From positions 55,171,246 to 55,235,245 of the forward strand of contig OV277866.1 in NCBI GenBank assembly GCA_922989275.2: DNA of 64,000 nucleotides, given 5' to 3'. The position numbers and the translations under genes are program-made. Source of the stretch: Gari tellinella. Taxonomy: Eukaryota; Mollusca; Bivalvia; Cardiida; Psammobiidae. Below are positions 10,750-23,018 of the stretch, one piece after another (the first letter of the stretch is position 1; each line of letters begins with the position of its first letter). Below the pieces are notes generated by a model. That model was not told where the DNA came from, did no database searches, and saw nothing but the letters and a program-made list of their open reading frames with translations.

Positions 10750-12545
10750 AGCTGATGATATCATGGAAGTGAAGCGGTTAAATAGAACTCATACTGTTTT
10801 TTTCGGATGTTAAACTATTTAGATCTACTTTCCAGCTTAATTCTCGAATGTAAAGCCAACGCTGTCCATTGTAAATAATTTGGAACTAGGACAGAACAAA
10901 ACAGAACATTTTTTATGTCTCACAGTTTACAAATATTTTAGATAAGGCTTCGAGTAGCTTTGATTTAATTTCAACTTACTTGCCAGACAGATTGTCAATA
11001 CATGTATATTCAAATTCCGTAAATATGATTTGCCTTTCATCATATTGAGTTTGCGAATATTGCTTTTAAACAAGTATTAGTTATGTATGCCAAACTATAT
11101 TTACCGCTAATTGGCACACTGGAACGACGATGATAAAGATTCGAGTATGTATAATCATGTCTCGACGGAAAACATCGACTTCATTGCCACCTGTTGTTAC
11201 ATTTTAAGAGATTGAGGTTACTTTCTAAAGAGAGTACTTCATTATCCAATATAACGGTAGTTATTTTAATTGGCGGAATATTGAGAAAACTACCCGGAAC
11301 GACCCAAATGATGTATTACCTACAGAAGACACATTACCTAAATCACCTCTGACACTTTAAACAGATCATTCCAGTTTCTTACCAAGCTTGGTCCATTTTG
11401 ACTCTTACTGGATAAATTTTGAAAAACATATATACTGTTTTGAGCAGCAGTACCGTAAATAACAACTACACAACCCTCTGACAGTCTACATGGTTTGCAC
11501 AGGACAAGCTTACCCGTCACGGACATACTGTTTGTAATTGACGAGTATACCCCAAGCGAGGGTTGAATATGTTATTAGCCTAAGTTGATCAGTTACTTTA
11601 AAGTGCACAATTTTCGTGAATTGCATTTCTTATAAGAATTAAACCAACGGTTTTTAAACATGTTTTATGAAAATAAAATGAAATTATCATCGAATATATT
11701 TCATATCAAAGGTAGGTGGCAAATATGTACATTTCTAACTAAAACAATAACATTTCACTTAACCCATTCATTGCCATGACGTCATTTGATTTACACTAAA
11801 GGCAATATTGAGGACGTTATTATTTCCAAATTATTTTGTTTGGCGTAATTTCAGACTCCAAAATGTTGAACATTTTTTTCTTTTATTATAAATGAGATAT
11901 AGTATCTACATGAACATATTTTTCTGCTATCTAGTGAATTGCGTTTGTTACCGGATAGTTCTATTAACGGTAAAATAACGCTAAAATTATGCTTTGTATA
12001 ACGTCCGTGAAAATAATTGAAACCGACTCACAAATTATACCGGAATGATCAGAACAATAGTTATAAAAGGACAGATTTAGCTGTGAAAATTATTTTCATA
12101 GTTTAATGCATTGTTTAATTAACTACTTTATCTCCTATTTAGCAGTTTTATCTGGGGTTTTAAATGTTATGAAATAACTTACAAACGAATATCGCCAATA
12201 AGATGTCTTACTTTGACAGAACACGCATAACCAAATTAAAACGCTGACAGAATATATCTTATTTTAATTACGTTAAATTAAGCGTTCATTAAACAGCGGA
12301 AATTAAATCCATCTAGTTCTAAAAGCAGTTACATTCAAAATATTCTCTTGAAGTAGTTGAAAGGACAATTAAGTGGTAATTATCAATTGAATATAACGGT
12401 TTATATCGAAAATTTAGCAAACAATTTATTAAATTGATTTGGTTCGAAGGAGAATAAAAGTTCGATTTAAAAAACCAGACAGGATTTAGCAAGGAAATAC
12501 ATTCATGGGCAATACATCAGCCGGGTGTTATGAATGTCATATTTT
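10750..12545. other. Intergenic, largely unique; one P2 end
   Basis: No gene is recognised. At 11762-11800 a P2-like left end occurs (CCCATTCATTGCCATGACGT) without a matching right end. The remainder is AT-rich and featureless to the eye. Confidence 0.45.
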
Positions 12546-12546
12546 A

Positions 12547-12746
12547 CCCTTTATTCAAAGCCTTTTTCTAGCTTTGAATATATTTGGCTCCTTAAAGTAG
12601 GTTGAAAGTAAAGTATAATGCGGCATTAAGTGCATTCTGTTTTACTTTCAAACTGCTTTAAACTACAATCTGTGCTACGATATGAACATATTTCTTAATT
12701 CATTACTGTATAAAATGGAACTACATGTATTTTGGTCATAAGAGGG
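12547..12746 (+). mobile_element. P1-like MITE, diverged
   Basis: The right end is GAGGGTTAA and the left end has ACCCTTTATTC. The hairpin CTTAAAGTAGGTTGAAAGTA, with a mismatched mirror arm, identifies it. Confidence 0.6.
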
Positions 12747-12816
12747 TTAAATTAAAAGCGTTCAGGGCGTACATGTAATAGTTAGATAAATAACACAAAC
12801 TACAGGCAAACTTATA

Positions 12817-13199
12817 CAGTGAAACCCCTCTAAACCGGACATGTGTGGGGACAACATAAATGTCCGGTTTATAGGGGTTTCCGGTTTAGAGGGGTTTTAA
12901 CCGATATCTTGTCTCTAGTATGGAAGATAGTTAATCACTTAAAGCAGGTTGAAAGTAAAGCAGAATGCGCCTTAAGGCGCATTCTGCTTTACTTTCAATC
13001 TGCTTTAAGCTATCATCTGCTAGAATATATAGAAACTTTTTCTGATGATACATATTTATGAATGTATCAAAGGCGTAAAAAGGCATATTAATGGTGTAAT
13101 GGGTTAAAATAAAGAAGGGTTGGAAACGGGACCAACGTTTTTGTCCGGTTTAGAGAGAATTCCGGTATTTCGAGGTTCCGGTTTAGAGGGGTTTTACTG
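12817..13199. mobile_element. Family H MITE (pogo-like) with a nested P1-like copy
   Basis: TA flanks lie at 12815-12816 and 13200-13201. The inverted ends are CAGTGAAACCCCTCTAAACC and GGTTTAGAGGGGTTTTACTG. Extra copies of CCGGTTTA(G/T)AGGGG sit internally at 12865-12895 and 13144-13190. TA target duplication with CAGT...AACC ends is typical of the pogo branch of Tc1/mariner. Confidence 0.8.
12901..13103 (+). mobile_element. P1-like TTAA MITE nested in family H
   Basis: It is bounded by TTAA at 12897-12900 and 13104-13107, inside the family H element. The hairpin arms are CTTAAAGCAGGTTGAAAGTA and TACTTTCAATCTGCTTTAAG, closing on CGCCTTAAGGCG. Confidence 0.75.
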
Positions 13200-13551
13200 T
13201 ATTTTATTTCAAATATATAACGAAACCTGAACATTCTTTAATATATTTGATAAACAAATACAAAACGCACGTGAAGCAACTCATCTCAACACAACTCAAC
13301 TATATATAAATTATCTTCGTCCAGTATTATACTGTCATCTGTCTATAATACTGTCATACAGCTTTCTTTACCCTTTCATGATCAAATTTACCTATTCATC
13401 GCAAGATGAAAAATAAAAAAGTACTTGAGCACAAACATCGCAAGATGAACAATAACAAAGTACTTGAGCACAAACATTGAACCTTCAAAAAGTCCATTTA
13501 ACAGCGAACACGTTCATGTTAAACGGTTGGGAACAACCAGTTTAAATGTAT

Positions 13552-13790
13552 CAGTGGAGAATTCGTTATTATTATCCGTAAAACGTGTTTTTGTTAAAAC
13601 AATTATATTTAAATTGCAAACAATTGGGAGTCATACATGTATCAGACCCGGATAACTCGGAGTCAGGCTTAAAACTGTTTGCTACTTAGATTAGAATAAA
13701 TCGGTATATATTTCAAAAAGTTCATTTTCTACTCTCAAGTGCAACGCGTTTCGTTAGCGTTTAAACGGAAAGGAATAGCATTCTCCACTA
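13552..13790 (+). mobile_element. Family A MITE, diverged
   Basis: The ends are CAGTGGAGAATTCG and ATTCTCCACTA. The palindrome is strongly decayed (GGGAGTCATACATG...GGAGTCAGGC). Confidence 0.7.
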
Positions 13791-13900
13791 GCTTCATGTA
13801 TCTGTTTGATCATAAATCCTTTTTAATATTAGTATAAGTATTTACCTAAATTTATTTAGCGCTCTTTTCACGCGGAACTTGTGCGAAAACAAAACGCTTC

Positions 13901-13987
13901 AAATAAATACGAAATACTCAAGCAGGAAACGCAACACAAACAATACACCCATCTCTCAAGCAGAACACACACACAGTCATACCATAA

Positions 13988-14029
<42 letters not shown>

Positions 14030-14265
14030 ATCCCATTCCTTCATCTTCACACTAAATAGAAAACACGCAAGACAAACATATAGCAAAGTGAATATAGGAG
14101 CCCGCCTTGGTACGGTCAGCAGTAATCAATAATTAACTATAAATTAACCATTAACCACCACTGGGGGTTTAAACCTGGGTTAAGGGGCGCACAACCTCAC
14201 TCTTATCTCCTATATTCACCTATAAAGACGAACAGTGTACATAAAATATAAACCCTGTTCCACAA
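13901..14265. repeat. Microsatellite-bearing dispersed repeat M, copy 1
   Basis: It starts AAATAAATACGAAATACTCA and carries a CA dinucleotide array near 13990-14025. Beyond it lie GTGAATATAGGAG (about 14089) and the mirror CTCCTATATTCAC (about 14206). It ends at CCCTGTTCCACAA. It matches the repeat at 26217-26566 nearly throughout. The two overlapping ORFs seen here are translations of the CA array. Confidence 0.8.
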
Positions 14266-16220
14266 CCTCACAATCAAAAAGACCGCCAGCACAGTAAGTA
14301 AATACATGTAAAACATCTAACAAAAATTCTATGACAAGATCATTAGTGAGTGAAAAACATACAAAAATAAATACATTTACAATAAGGCATACATTTACAG
14401 AAGTAAATTCTGAATAAGGAAACATTATTTGAGTATTATTAAGATTATAGTTTTGCTATTTAGCATTCTGTACTCCAAACAAGTCGCTTTTTGCCATTAT
14501 CATCTCTAGCTAAGAAATCATTGGCAATATTGTTATATTCTGTACCTCAACATCTCGTCTAAATTTCGTTTCGCTATATAGATTAAAGTGGGGTGCATAA
14601 TAATATCTATCATATTTATGATATCTACTTTTAATCATGTAAATAGTTAGTTCACTGTCCTGTTTATTACTTGGTGGTGGTATGTAACATTTCTTTTGTT
14701 CTATATTTGTTATATGCCTATGTATTGCTCTTCATGATTAGAGGTGACGTAAAAAAAAACCTATCTACATGTAACACAGTCGTTTACATAATACTTTCTA
14801 CTTACATTTGACATCTGTTTTAACTGAAAAAAAATTGGAATTCTAAGCGTTTAAACTTACGAAACATTTATATGAATGTCCAATAGTGTGGATACTGATC
14901 AGACGCCGTACTACGCGGCATTTGATCTGGTCCAAACTGTTTGCATCTATAAGCGAAATATTGTCTGACAAATTTTGAAAAGTACATAAAATGATAATGA
15001 GTAACTTATGAGATATTACGTACTTAATTTATATCAAAATGTCAAAGCAAGCGCTATGTTGCAACATATGTGCTAAAACACTTTTACTATTCACCTAAAG
15101 ACTCTTTTAATGACACTTATACTCGTCGCTAGGGTTGAATATATTAATACAAGTAGTATATTTGACAATTTTAGCCATAATATGTTAGTACAATGAATGG
15201 ATTAAACATTCTAGTGTGGTAATATTATGCCATAATACAGCCCCTTTTGTCAGAAAAATGCCTGTTTAATCATACTGCCGTCTATTTTTATATATCAAAT
15301 TTGATGTCAGTCATTTTGATTTCAGGACATCGACATTAATGTCAAACATTTAAACCCTGTTAAGGGTCCGAACCTTTTGCAAAATATCAGTGCAACCACA
15401 ACACGACAATAAAATACGAGTAGTCCAACCTTTACTGTTACAAAGCGGTTTTTGAAATTGTAACTAAGAATGACTATCTATAATTGATGTTTCAAGTTTT
15501 CAAGTGAATGATAGTTTAATAAGCTGTAACGAGGTGACTCAGTTCTTTAAAACGTAAGTTCATGTCAGTGCATTGTTGATCCTTTTGCACCACATGTTTT
15601 ATTGTGAGCATCCTTCTACGCATACTACTTTTAAAAGGTTGTCGTTTGAAACATCATATCAAGCAAATGACCTTGATGTACCACGGCGTATTCTAAATTA
15701 TAATAACACTTACTTTAACATACTGTAGAGGTGGATTTATCATTTCTTGTTTTAAATGTAACGAAGCGAAAGCGCCAAGCGATAAAATGTAGGAAATGAG
15801 AGCTTCTGAAAGCCATTGACAATATAATTATTCTACACTGAACGGCCAACTGTTTGTACCCTGTTAAGGCTCCACACTTTTAGACATTGACATGGTTGAT
15901 TCAGCATAAAATTGTATATTGAGGAAAACAATATTTTCATCACTGTCTTAATGTAATCATTTCACTTAGAAACTTTGTTTTATCGAAGCTGTCCATTTTA
16001 TAAAAAGAATGGCATACTATTGATTTACTCTTAGAAATGATAAGCTGGCCTCGTTATAAAAAAACAACAACAAAAACCTGGTATGGTTAAAAACCAATGA
16101 TTTACCCGAGAGTGAGCCATCGACACTTGTAACCAAAATAATACTACATCAACACTTTCATAAAACAACGGACCGGCAAGTGAGTGTTATTAAAGTATAG
16201 TAACTAGCAATATTAGAAAC
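14266..16220. other. Intergenic; one isolated core hairpin
   Basis: No gene is recognised. At 14881-14945 a palindrome remnant reads GTGTGGATACTGATCAGACG...GGTCCAAACTGTTTGC. Other sequence is AT-rich and unassigned. Confidence 0.45.
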
Positions 16221-16224
16221 TGCA

Positions 16225-16645
16225 GTGAGACGTTATTCTTTCCAGTTTAATCGAAACGAAACTAAACACAAACGCAGTATGGAACATATGACAGTTTTTT
16301 GAAAATGATTTGTTTCATCTGAGTGGCAAACAGTTAGGAACCTTAACCCTTTCCCTAATAGAAGCGACTTTTAGCACATTCATTTTATTCATCCGCTGAA
16401 GAAAATAGTTCCAAATTATACCGTAATGAATATGTGTCATATTTAATACTTTCCTTATTCTAGCAGTTAATAGCTTAAAGCAGGCTGAAAGTAGTCACAT
16501 ATCTTCAATACTAGAAATAATGCTATCAGGTAAAGGGTTAAGAAGCGGATTACAATGCATCTGATCTGGCTCAAAACTGTTTGCTCTTGAAATAAATGTT
16601 TAAATAAACAAATGTATTGGGTAAGAATAACGTATTCTGCACAGC
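16225..16645 (-). mobile_element. Family A MITE split by a P1 copy
   Basis: The left part has CAGTGAGACGTTATTCTTTC and GAGTGGCAAACAGTTAGG. After the P1 insertion the right part continues with ATCTGATCTGGCTCAAAACT and ends ACGTATTCTGCACAG. Confidence 0.6.
16347..16537 (+). mobile_element. P1 MITE lacking its hairpin, 191 bp
   Basis: TTAA flanks lie at 16343-16346 and 16538-16541. The copy is near-identical to those at 3989 and 55311 but 54 bp shorter. CTGAAAGTA joins directly to GTCACATATC. The missing part is the palindrome, and it is bounded by AGTA in the intact copies. Confidence 0.85.
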
Positions 16646-16667
16646 GCCTTAAACAGACATTATCAAC

Positions 16668-16865
16668 CCATTTATGCCCAGTGGATTATCTCATGTTTAT
16701 ATATTGGATTAGTCCATTTTGTATCAAAGGGATGCCTGGTCAACATTTTCTTTTTCATTTTGTTTTATATTGACATTCCTATCAGCAAACAGTGTAGACT
16801 CTGTTCAGAGTATACACTGTTTGCCTATGTACCATACTAGTATATGGGATCGTGGACACAAATGG
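16668..16865 (-). mobile_element. P3-type MITE
   Basis: The ends are CCCATTTATGCCCAGTGG and CACAAATGGG. The short palindrome AGTGTAGACTCTGTTCAGAG is closed by TACACTGTTTGCC. The flanking TTAA is mutated. Confidence 0.7.
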
Positions 16866-17174
16866 GTAATACGTTCTAGATGTATTTAAACCATCGAAAA
16901 AAATGTCGCGCAAAATTACATTCTAAAATAATTATGTTTACGTTTCATTTTCTAGAATCTCGTTTAATCTCTTATTTCAATTTACACACGAAGATTCAAA
17001 GATTTTTTATCCATTAAGCAAACATGACAATCAAAACGAAGCAATCTAAAAAAGCAAATTGGTTTTCATGATTTTTATCAAAGTTTCATTTACGCTGATG
17101 AGCTCCATTATAAGGAGAATGCTGAGATAACAATCTTAGAATGGCGATAATAAATCGTTATTCTTGTTTTATCC

Positions 17175-17378
17175 CCTTCATTGTCATGACGTCATCAATT
17201 TTAAACAATTGTCGTCTGCTTTTATTTTTCAAACTTTAATATTATTTCTTTTGACTCAAGAAATATTGTAATGAGTGCCAAACAGTTTTGATTTTGTTCA
17301 GACGCCTGTCGCGCGGCGTCTGATCAGGATCCAAACTGTTTGCAAATAACTATTGTACTCGGAATAAAACCGTGAAGA
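17175..17378 (+). mobile_element. P2-type MITE, ends decayed
   Basis: It begins CCCCTTCATTGTCATGACGT and ends CCGTGAAGAGG. The palindrome is GACGCCTGTCGCGCGGCGTC. AATTGTCGTCTGCT is conserved. Confidence 0.7.
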
Positions 17379-19070
17379 GGTTATACGAGCGTATGTCTTA
17401 TCCAATAACAACACTTGAACAAAACAGCATTATCTATTGAAAATAGTTTGGAACCCGAAAAAACTATGAGTAAATCTGCGTTTGATCAAGTTACTAACTG
17501 TGTGTTAGTCAGATGCTATTCTTTCTCGTTTAAACGCAAACGCATTTCAATAAATATAAAACATGACAATTTTTCGGCAACTGTGACTATTTATCTTAAT
17601 CTGAGTGGAAACAGTTTGGACATCATGATTTCATCCCTAAATTCCTCTGTGGTGTAAAAGGTCATCACTTTCAACACACGTTATTTTCTTCTAAATTAAT
17701 TGCACTGCGTGTGTTTCGTTTCATTCAAAGGGAAAGAACAGTATTGTTTCAAATGCAGGTACTTTAATCCATAAGGCCAGGAATATATTTATTCCATGCA
17801 CAGACAAACCATGGTTTGCTTATATAAAACCTCATTGGCGCCTTTATGTCATCTGCTTTAAAAGAATTAACGTCAGATTTATTTTATTCAATACCTTAAT
17901 GTCGACAAGAATACAAAAATGTTTGGATTGAACACACGCCGCATACACAGAATCTTACCAAGAGCTTAACTGTTTCCAAATGTATGTGTACTTGGGAAAA
18001 GGCAGAGGATAACAAGGGTCGGAAAAGAAAGTCATTGTTATACTCCAACGGCTTGTTTGTTTTATTAAAAAATATTCATCTTACATAGATTCTGATTCAA
18101 GTTCAAATAACTTCGACAAATCACTTTCGATGGCACGAATAGTGGCGTATTTATCCATTTCTGTGAGAGAAAACAAGAATCCGCGGAAAAAACAACGTTT
18201 TTGGACGCCTGGCTCCGAGGTTATAAAGCTTTTTACCTGAGTCTAAACTCGTTCCCAAGCATTTGATTGGTCAGATTTGAGCCTAGGCTCAAATCTGACA
18301 AATCAAGTGCTAGGGAACACACTCAGACTCAACTAAAACGCTTGATAACCTCGGAGCCAGGGTCAATCTCAGGACGTATTGATGAGAAGCGGGCGGGTGC
18401 GCTAATCCTAAATAATCGTTATGGACTAGACTTCATCGCAAACTGAAATTGTCCATTTGAAGTTTCAGGGACTAATGCGTAAAAGAGATATACTACATCA
18501 TATGATACATGCATTCCATTGCTGAAATCACTCATCAAACTAGACTCTAAGTAATTAAAGGTTTAATTGAATACTTAATGGAACAAATATATAGAACCGT
18601 TAAGTTTTAACATTTGTTTAAATACAGCTAGGTTTTGTTTGAACTGCAATTTGTGCACACTTCAAATTAGGCCGATAGAACCAAACTATATAAACAAAGT
18701 AAAAGGAGCATGAGTGTGTTTTGAATACAGTTTATATTTACAGTTGGCAAGACGCTATTATTTCCTGTTATTGCTGAAACAAACAAATACAATAAAAACA
18801 ACATTCATAATGTGAAAAAATCTGTATTATTCAGAGCCACAGACAAGGGAGTAACTGAAATCTCTACTTCTACATTATACCCTATTCTCATTTAAATCGT
18901 CTCAACTGGATGAATATTCACAAGTACACACTTTATACATGAATTAGGGTATCGGTTGAAATTTAAAAGCCTTCGTTCACGAAAATATAATGGATAAAGA
19001 TATAACGAAAAACCAAACAATGTTCGAATTTTGTATTATACTTTAGTTTCAAAGCCGATGTGGGATACTA
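17379..19070. other. Intergenic; family A debris and one long palindrome
   Basis: Pieces resembling family A occur around 17430-17730 (GTTTGGAACCCG, TTTAAACGCAAACGC). No gene is recognised. The palindrome at 18209-18360 is listed separately. Confidence 0.45.
18209..18360. repeat. Foldback element G, copy 1 (152-bp palindrome)
   Basis: CTGGCTCCGAGGTTATAAAG is mirrored by CTTGATAACCTCGGAGCCAG. The centre is CAGATTTGAGCCTAGGCTCA with its mirror. Related palindromes occur at 43715-43830 and 52716-52830. Confidence 0.8.
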
Positions 19071-19076
19071 TACATA

Positions 19077-19322
19077 CAGTGGAGAATCTGTTATTCTTTC
19101 CCAATAAACGCGTTTACGCTAAAACTATTATTTGCAGTGCAAACAGTTTGGAGCCAGATCAGACGCCGGGTAACCCGGCGTCTGATCAGGCTTCAAACTG
19201 TTTGCCACCAAGATAAATAAGAATTATCAGAATTGTCCAAAAGTTGTTATTTTCTACGTTTTAGTGAGTTGCGTTTGCGTACGTTTGCGTTTAAACGGGA
19301 AAGAATAACAGATTCTCCACTG
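19077..19322 (+). mobile_element. Family A MITE, 246-bp young subfamily
   Basis: TA-flanked. The inverted ends and the palindrome (GGAGCCAGATCAGACGCCGG with loop GTAACC) are intact. Confidence 0.9.
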
Positions 19323-19329
19323 TAGTTAT

Positions 19330-20017
19330 TAAACTAAACCACAAATAGGCAACCACATGAAAAGATGTATATTGAAGTTGTATTTCGTTATTGCTCGACC
19401 TTTGCAGACACCAATGATCTTGTCTAGACTTGTTTCTCATATCGTTTTGTAAGGTTTGTTCAACTTAAGTTTCCATTACGAATCGCTGAATATGCTGAAT
19501 GTATGTGTTTCCATTATCAAAGACTACTTTCATCCAGTAACAATGATAACCAAATCACAGGAATGTTGATCAAATTGCCTTGTGACACGCACATGAATAT
19601 CTATAATGTAGCACATGAGGTCAACTATAGTAGGACATGTCTGTTCAGTCTATAGTACAGTAGAGAAAACGTCACTCTGTCCTATTTAACTCGACAAATA
19701 CAACTTTTGGAATATTAACGATTCATTTTATTTTGAGTGGCAATCCTTCAGATTAGACGATGCGTTAAATGAAAATAATTGTTTTATCATAAAATGGGAA
19801 ATTTGTACAGCCAATGACAATGTTGAAAATTGTTAGGATACTAGTGAGATCAAAATTCAAGATAAAACGGCTTAATCTTAATATGTTGTTTTTTCACTTA
19901 AACTCATAGTCTGTAAATACACATGTAGTTAATTGGAGATTACTCTGGAAGGTAGCCAACACAAAGCTATTGGTTGTGACATAAAGTTGTTTTTTATTTC
20001 TCATACAAACAGTCTGT
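19330..20017. other. Intergenic; weak family A debris
   Basis: ACAGTAGAGAAAACGTCAC near 19660 is a decayed A end. Nothing else is recognised. Confidence 0.4.
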
Positions 20018-20517
20018 GTATATTGGTTGTTGAGTTTCTAATTAAGTACCAACCAAGTTGATCATGATCAGACAATGGATTTCTCTGCGCTTGGCTAGGA
20101 TCCAAACTGTTTGAATTGTGAAATGTTAGCAGTTACAGTGGAGGAAACGTTATTCTTTCCCAATAAACGCGCTTACGCTAAAACTGTTATTTCCAATACA
20201 AACAGTTTGAAGCCAGATCAGACACCGGGTAACCCGGCGTCTGATCAGGTTCCAGACTGTTTGCTACTCAGATTAAAACGAATACTCAGAATTATTAAAA
20301 AGTAGTCATTTTATTCGTTTTAGTGATTTGCGTTTGCGTAACGTTTGCGTTTAAACGGAATAGAATATAACGTTTTCTCCACTGTACCAATGGTGTGGGT
20401 ATAATTGGTTGTTCAGTTTCTAATTAAGTACCAACCAAGTTGATCATGATCAGACAATGGATTTCTCTGCGCTTGACTAGGATCCAAACTGTTTGAATTG
20501 TTAAATGTTAGCAGTTA
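20018..20517 (+). repeat. Locally duplicated flank, two copies
   Basis: A segment of about 117 bp at 20019-20135 recurs at 20397-20517 with only a few differences. Shared blocks include TTGATCATGATCAGACAATG and TTCTCTGCGCTTG. Each copy runs directly into a family A element at the same TA. Confidence 0.8.
20136..20384 (+). mobile_element. Family A MITE, diverged, in duplicated flank 1
   Basis: TA-flanked, with CAGTGGAGGAAACG and CGTTTTCTCCACTG ends. The hairpin has CAGACACCGGGTAACCCGG. It sits in forward orientation. Confidence 0.85.
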
Positions 20518-20763
20518 CAGTGGAGAAACTGTTATTCTTTCCCGTTTAAACGCAAACGTACGCAAACGCAAAGCACTAAAACGTAGAAAAGTGCAACTTT
20601 TAGACAATTCTGATAATTCATGTTTATCTTGGTGGCAAACAGGTTGGAGCCTGATCAGACGCCGGGTTACCCGGCGTCTGATCTGGCTCCAAACTGTTTG
20701 CAATATAAATACTAGTTTTAGCGTAAACGCGTTTATTGGGAAAGAATAACGTTTTCTCCACTG
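20518..20763 (-). mobile_element. Family A MITE, 246 bp, in duplicated flank 2
   Basis: TA-flanked and in reverse orientation relative to the copy at 20136, though inserted at the equivalent position of the duplicated flank. Its sequence belongs to the young subfamily. Confidence 0.85.
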
Positions 20764-20890
20764 TACGGATTTGATGTTAAACTAAAATACATGTACAGCC
20801 CGTTAAACAATGTCGATCATATCGAAGTGAACAGTTGAGAAGACTTTTAAAATAAAACAGTTAATGATAAAAAATAATGCTGGTAACCCT

Positions 20891-21130
20891 GGGCCCGTTT
20901 ACTAAACAACTTACGCAAATTATTTGAGTAAGTCAAACTTTTAAATTTTAATTTATATTTTTTATAAGCACTTGCTACAAACAGCAAATAGCCAGATCAG
21001 AGGACGCGCTTTTAGCGCGTCCTCTGATCTGGTTGTTTGCTGTTAACAAACGTTATTATCGAAAAAATAAGAGTTAAACGATTTTGACTTACGCAAAATA
21101 TTTGCGTACGTAGTTTAGTAAAACGGGCCC
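20891..21130. mobile_element. Family F MITE with a hairpin core
   Basis: The inverted ends are GGGCCCGTTTACTAAACAAC and TAGTTTAGTAAAACGGGCCC. The core palindrome (about 20975-21046) is AACAGCAAATAGCCAGATCA with GAGGACGCGC and its mirror. Confidence 0.8.
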
Positions 21131-21139
21131 CAGATGTCT

Positions 21140-21980
21140 TCTCAGGCTTCAAACTGTTTGCCACAAAATGAATGATCCATATCCATCAAACACTCCCAGA
21201 CGAAAGCAATTAACAATTGGAAAAACTATTACCATTACTTGATGAAACGTATTTGGCAATTACACTGTTATCTAATACTAATCAATGTCCTGGAACATTT
21301 GGATTTCCAATAATTCTATTTTTATTTACAGTAACAACACTGGTATTTGCAAGTTTCTGAGACTGAGCAAGCACCGAGAAACTCGGATTCAAGCTGTATT
21401 AATTACGTATCAATATTGTTTTCATTTTATATGTCGACAAACGTTGACCATTGATTATATGATCTATTCCAAGTTCACACGATAACTAATTCATACAGGC
21501 AGTAATATCATAGACATAGACATAGTTTATTTGGTAACTTATACACATTGTATCTCGTTACATCAGCATATATAATCAAATTGTTTAAACAGGTCAAATC
21601 ATATCACGTGACAAAACTATTTTCTTATGTATAAATCCAAACAAAAAATATCATATGATTGAGATCAATCACAGAAAGAAAAAGGAGAAAAAGATTCCTC
21701 GGATGAAATATGAGGAGAATGAACACCTATTTTCAAGTGAACCACGTTATTGTAATTTTGTAAATAGTGGACGTCTCGAACAGAGCGAAGCAAAGCAGAA
21801 AACTCCTAACGGAATTCACGGCCCAACCCACCTCTGCTCAGGTATCCATCTGCTTTAAACACCGAAAGCTCACAACCAGGGAAAAGGTTAAAGCGATGGC
21901 ACATTTTGAATTATATATAATGTACATGTATATGTATATAACTTATAGTAACAAACAAACTTTAAAATTATTGGAAACCC
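21140..21980. other. Intergenic and repeat-like DNA upstream of the LINE
   Basis: CATAGACATAGACATAG at about 21510 is a simple repeat. The two short forward frames at 21655-21985 show no recognisable domain. Whether this is the LINE 5' region or unrelated DNA is not clear. Confidence 0.35.
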
Positions 21981-21983
21981 TCT

Positions 21984-23018
21984 AAAGTGGATGACTTCTT
22001 ACCTTAATGACCGTTACCAAACAGTCGCAGTAGATGGATAATTATCTGCCCTAGTTCAAATGAAGTATAGTGTGCCGCAGGGTTCAGTCCTGGGGCCGAA
22101 AAACTACATCTTGTACACAAAACCTGTTGGCTCAATTTGCAGAAATCATCATCTGGATCATCATTTCTATGCAGATGATTCACAGTTATACTTGTCATTC
22201 AAGCCTAAAGACACATCTTGCCAACAATTAGCCCTCTCAAAAGTCGAAGGATGTCTAAAAGACATTGTCTCATGGATGCATCAGAATATGTTGAATTTGA
22301 ACACTGACAAAACAGAGGTCATATTGTTTCACACAAAAAATGTTAACATACCTGAAAACTTTCACGTTCAAGTCGGAAGCTCTAAAATCAAACCATCATT
22401 GTGTGTGAAGAATCTTGGTGCTAGCTTCGATTCCCAAATGGATATGACACAGCACATTAACACTGTGTGCAGGTCTAGCTATGCACAGCTGCGGCAAATA
22501 GGTCATATTAGACAGTACCTTTCCCCTGAAGCTACAAAGACTTTGGTCAATTCTTTGGTCACATCGAAAATTGACTACTGCAACTCATTGCTATATGGGA
22601 TTCCCCAAAACTCATTACGAAAACTACAGCGTGTGCAAAATACAGCAGCCCGCATCATTACCAGGACGCCCGGTACAATCACATCACTCCAGTCTTGAAG
22701 GAGCTTCACTGGCTTCCAGTTCAATACAGAATTGAATTCAAAATTCTGACACTCACATACAAAGCCATGTGCAATGCTTCTCCAAAGTACATTGTCAGTA
22801 TGCTTGACGTGTATAAACCTCGACGAGAGTTGCGGTCTGCAAGTAAATCAGTATCGCTGGTTGTACCGAGAAGTCGTTTGGTGAAGTTTGGAGATAGAAG
22901 TTTCATGCATGCAGCCCCAAAGCTCTGGAACACTCTGCCATCAGACATCAGAGATGCGAGCTCAGTTGCAGTCTTCAAAAAACGTCTGACAACACACTTC
23001 TTTAATATTTATTATTAG
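21984..23018 (+). pseudogene. Broken CR1/L2-like LINE reverse transcriptase, C-terminal half
   Basis: The reading frame starts inside the reverse transcriptase domain with WMTSYLNDRYQTVAVDG and meets an in-frame TAA at 22039. It continues through VPQGSVLGP (RT motif 4) and the catalytic FYADD (22165-22179), then SKIDYCNSLLYG. A one-base shift near 22668 moves the frame to the downstream region with KELHWLPVQYRIEFKILTLT and APKLWNTLPSDIRD. These are hallmark C-terminal blocks of the CR1/L2/Rex1 group of non-LTR retrotransposons. The N-terminal endonuclease and RT motifs 1-3 are missing, so this is a 5'-truncated relic with at least one stop and one frameshift. Confidence 0.85.

Noticed and set aside
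13868..14132. Cys/Val-rich and His/Thr-rich overlapping ORFs
   Set aside because: Both are readings of the CA microsatellite on opposite strands.
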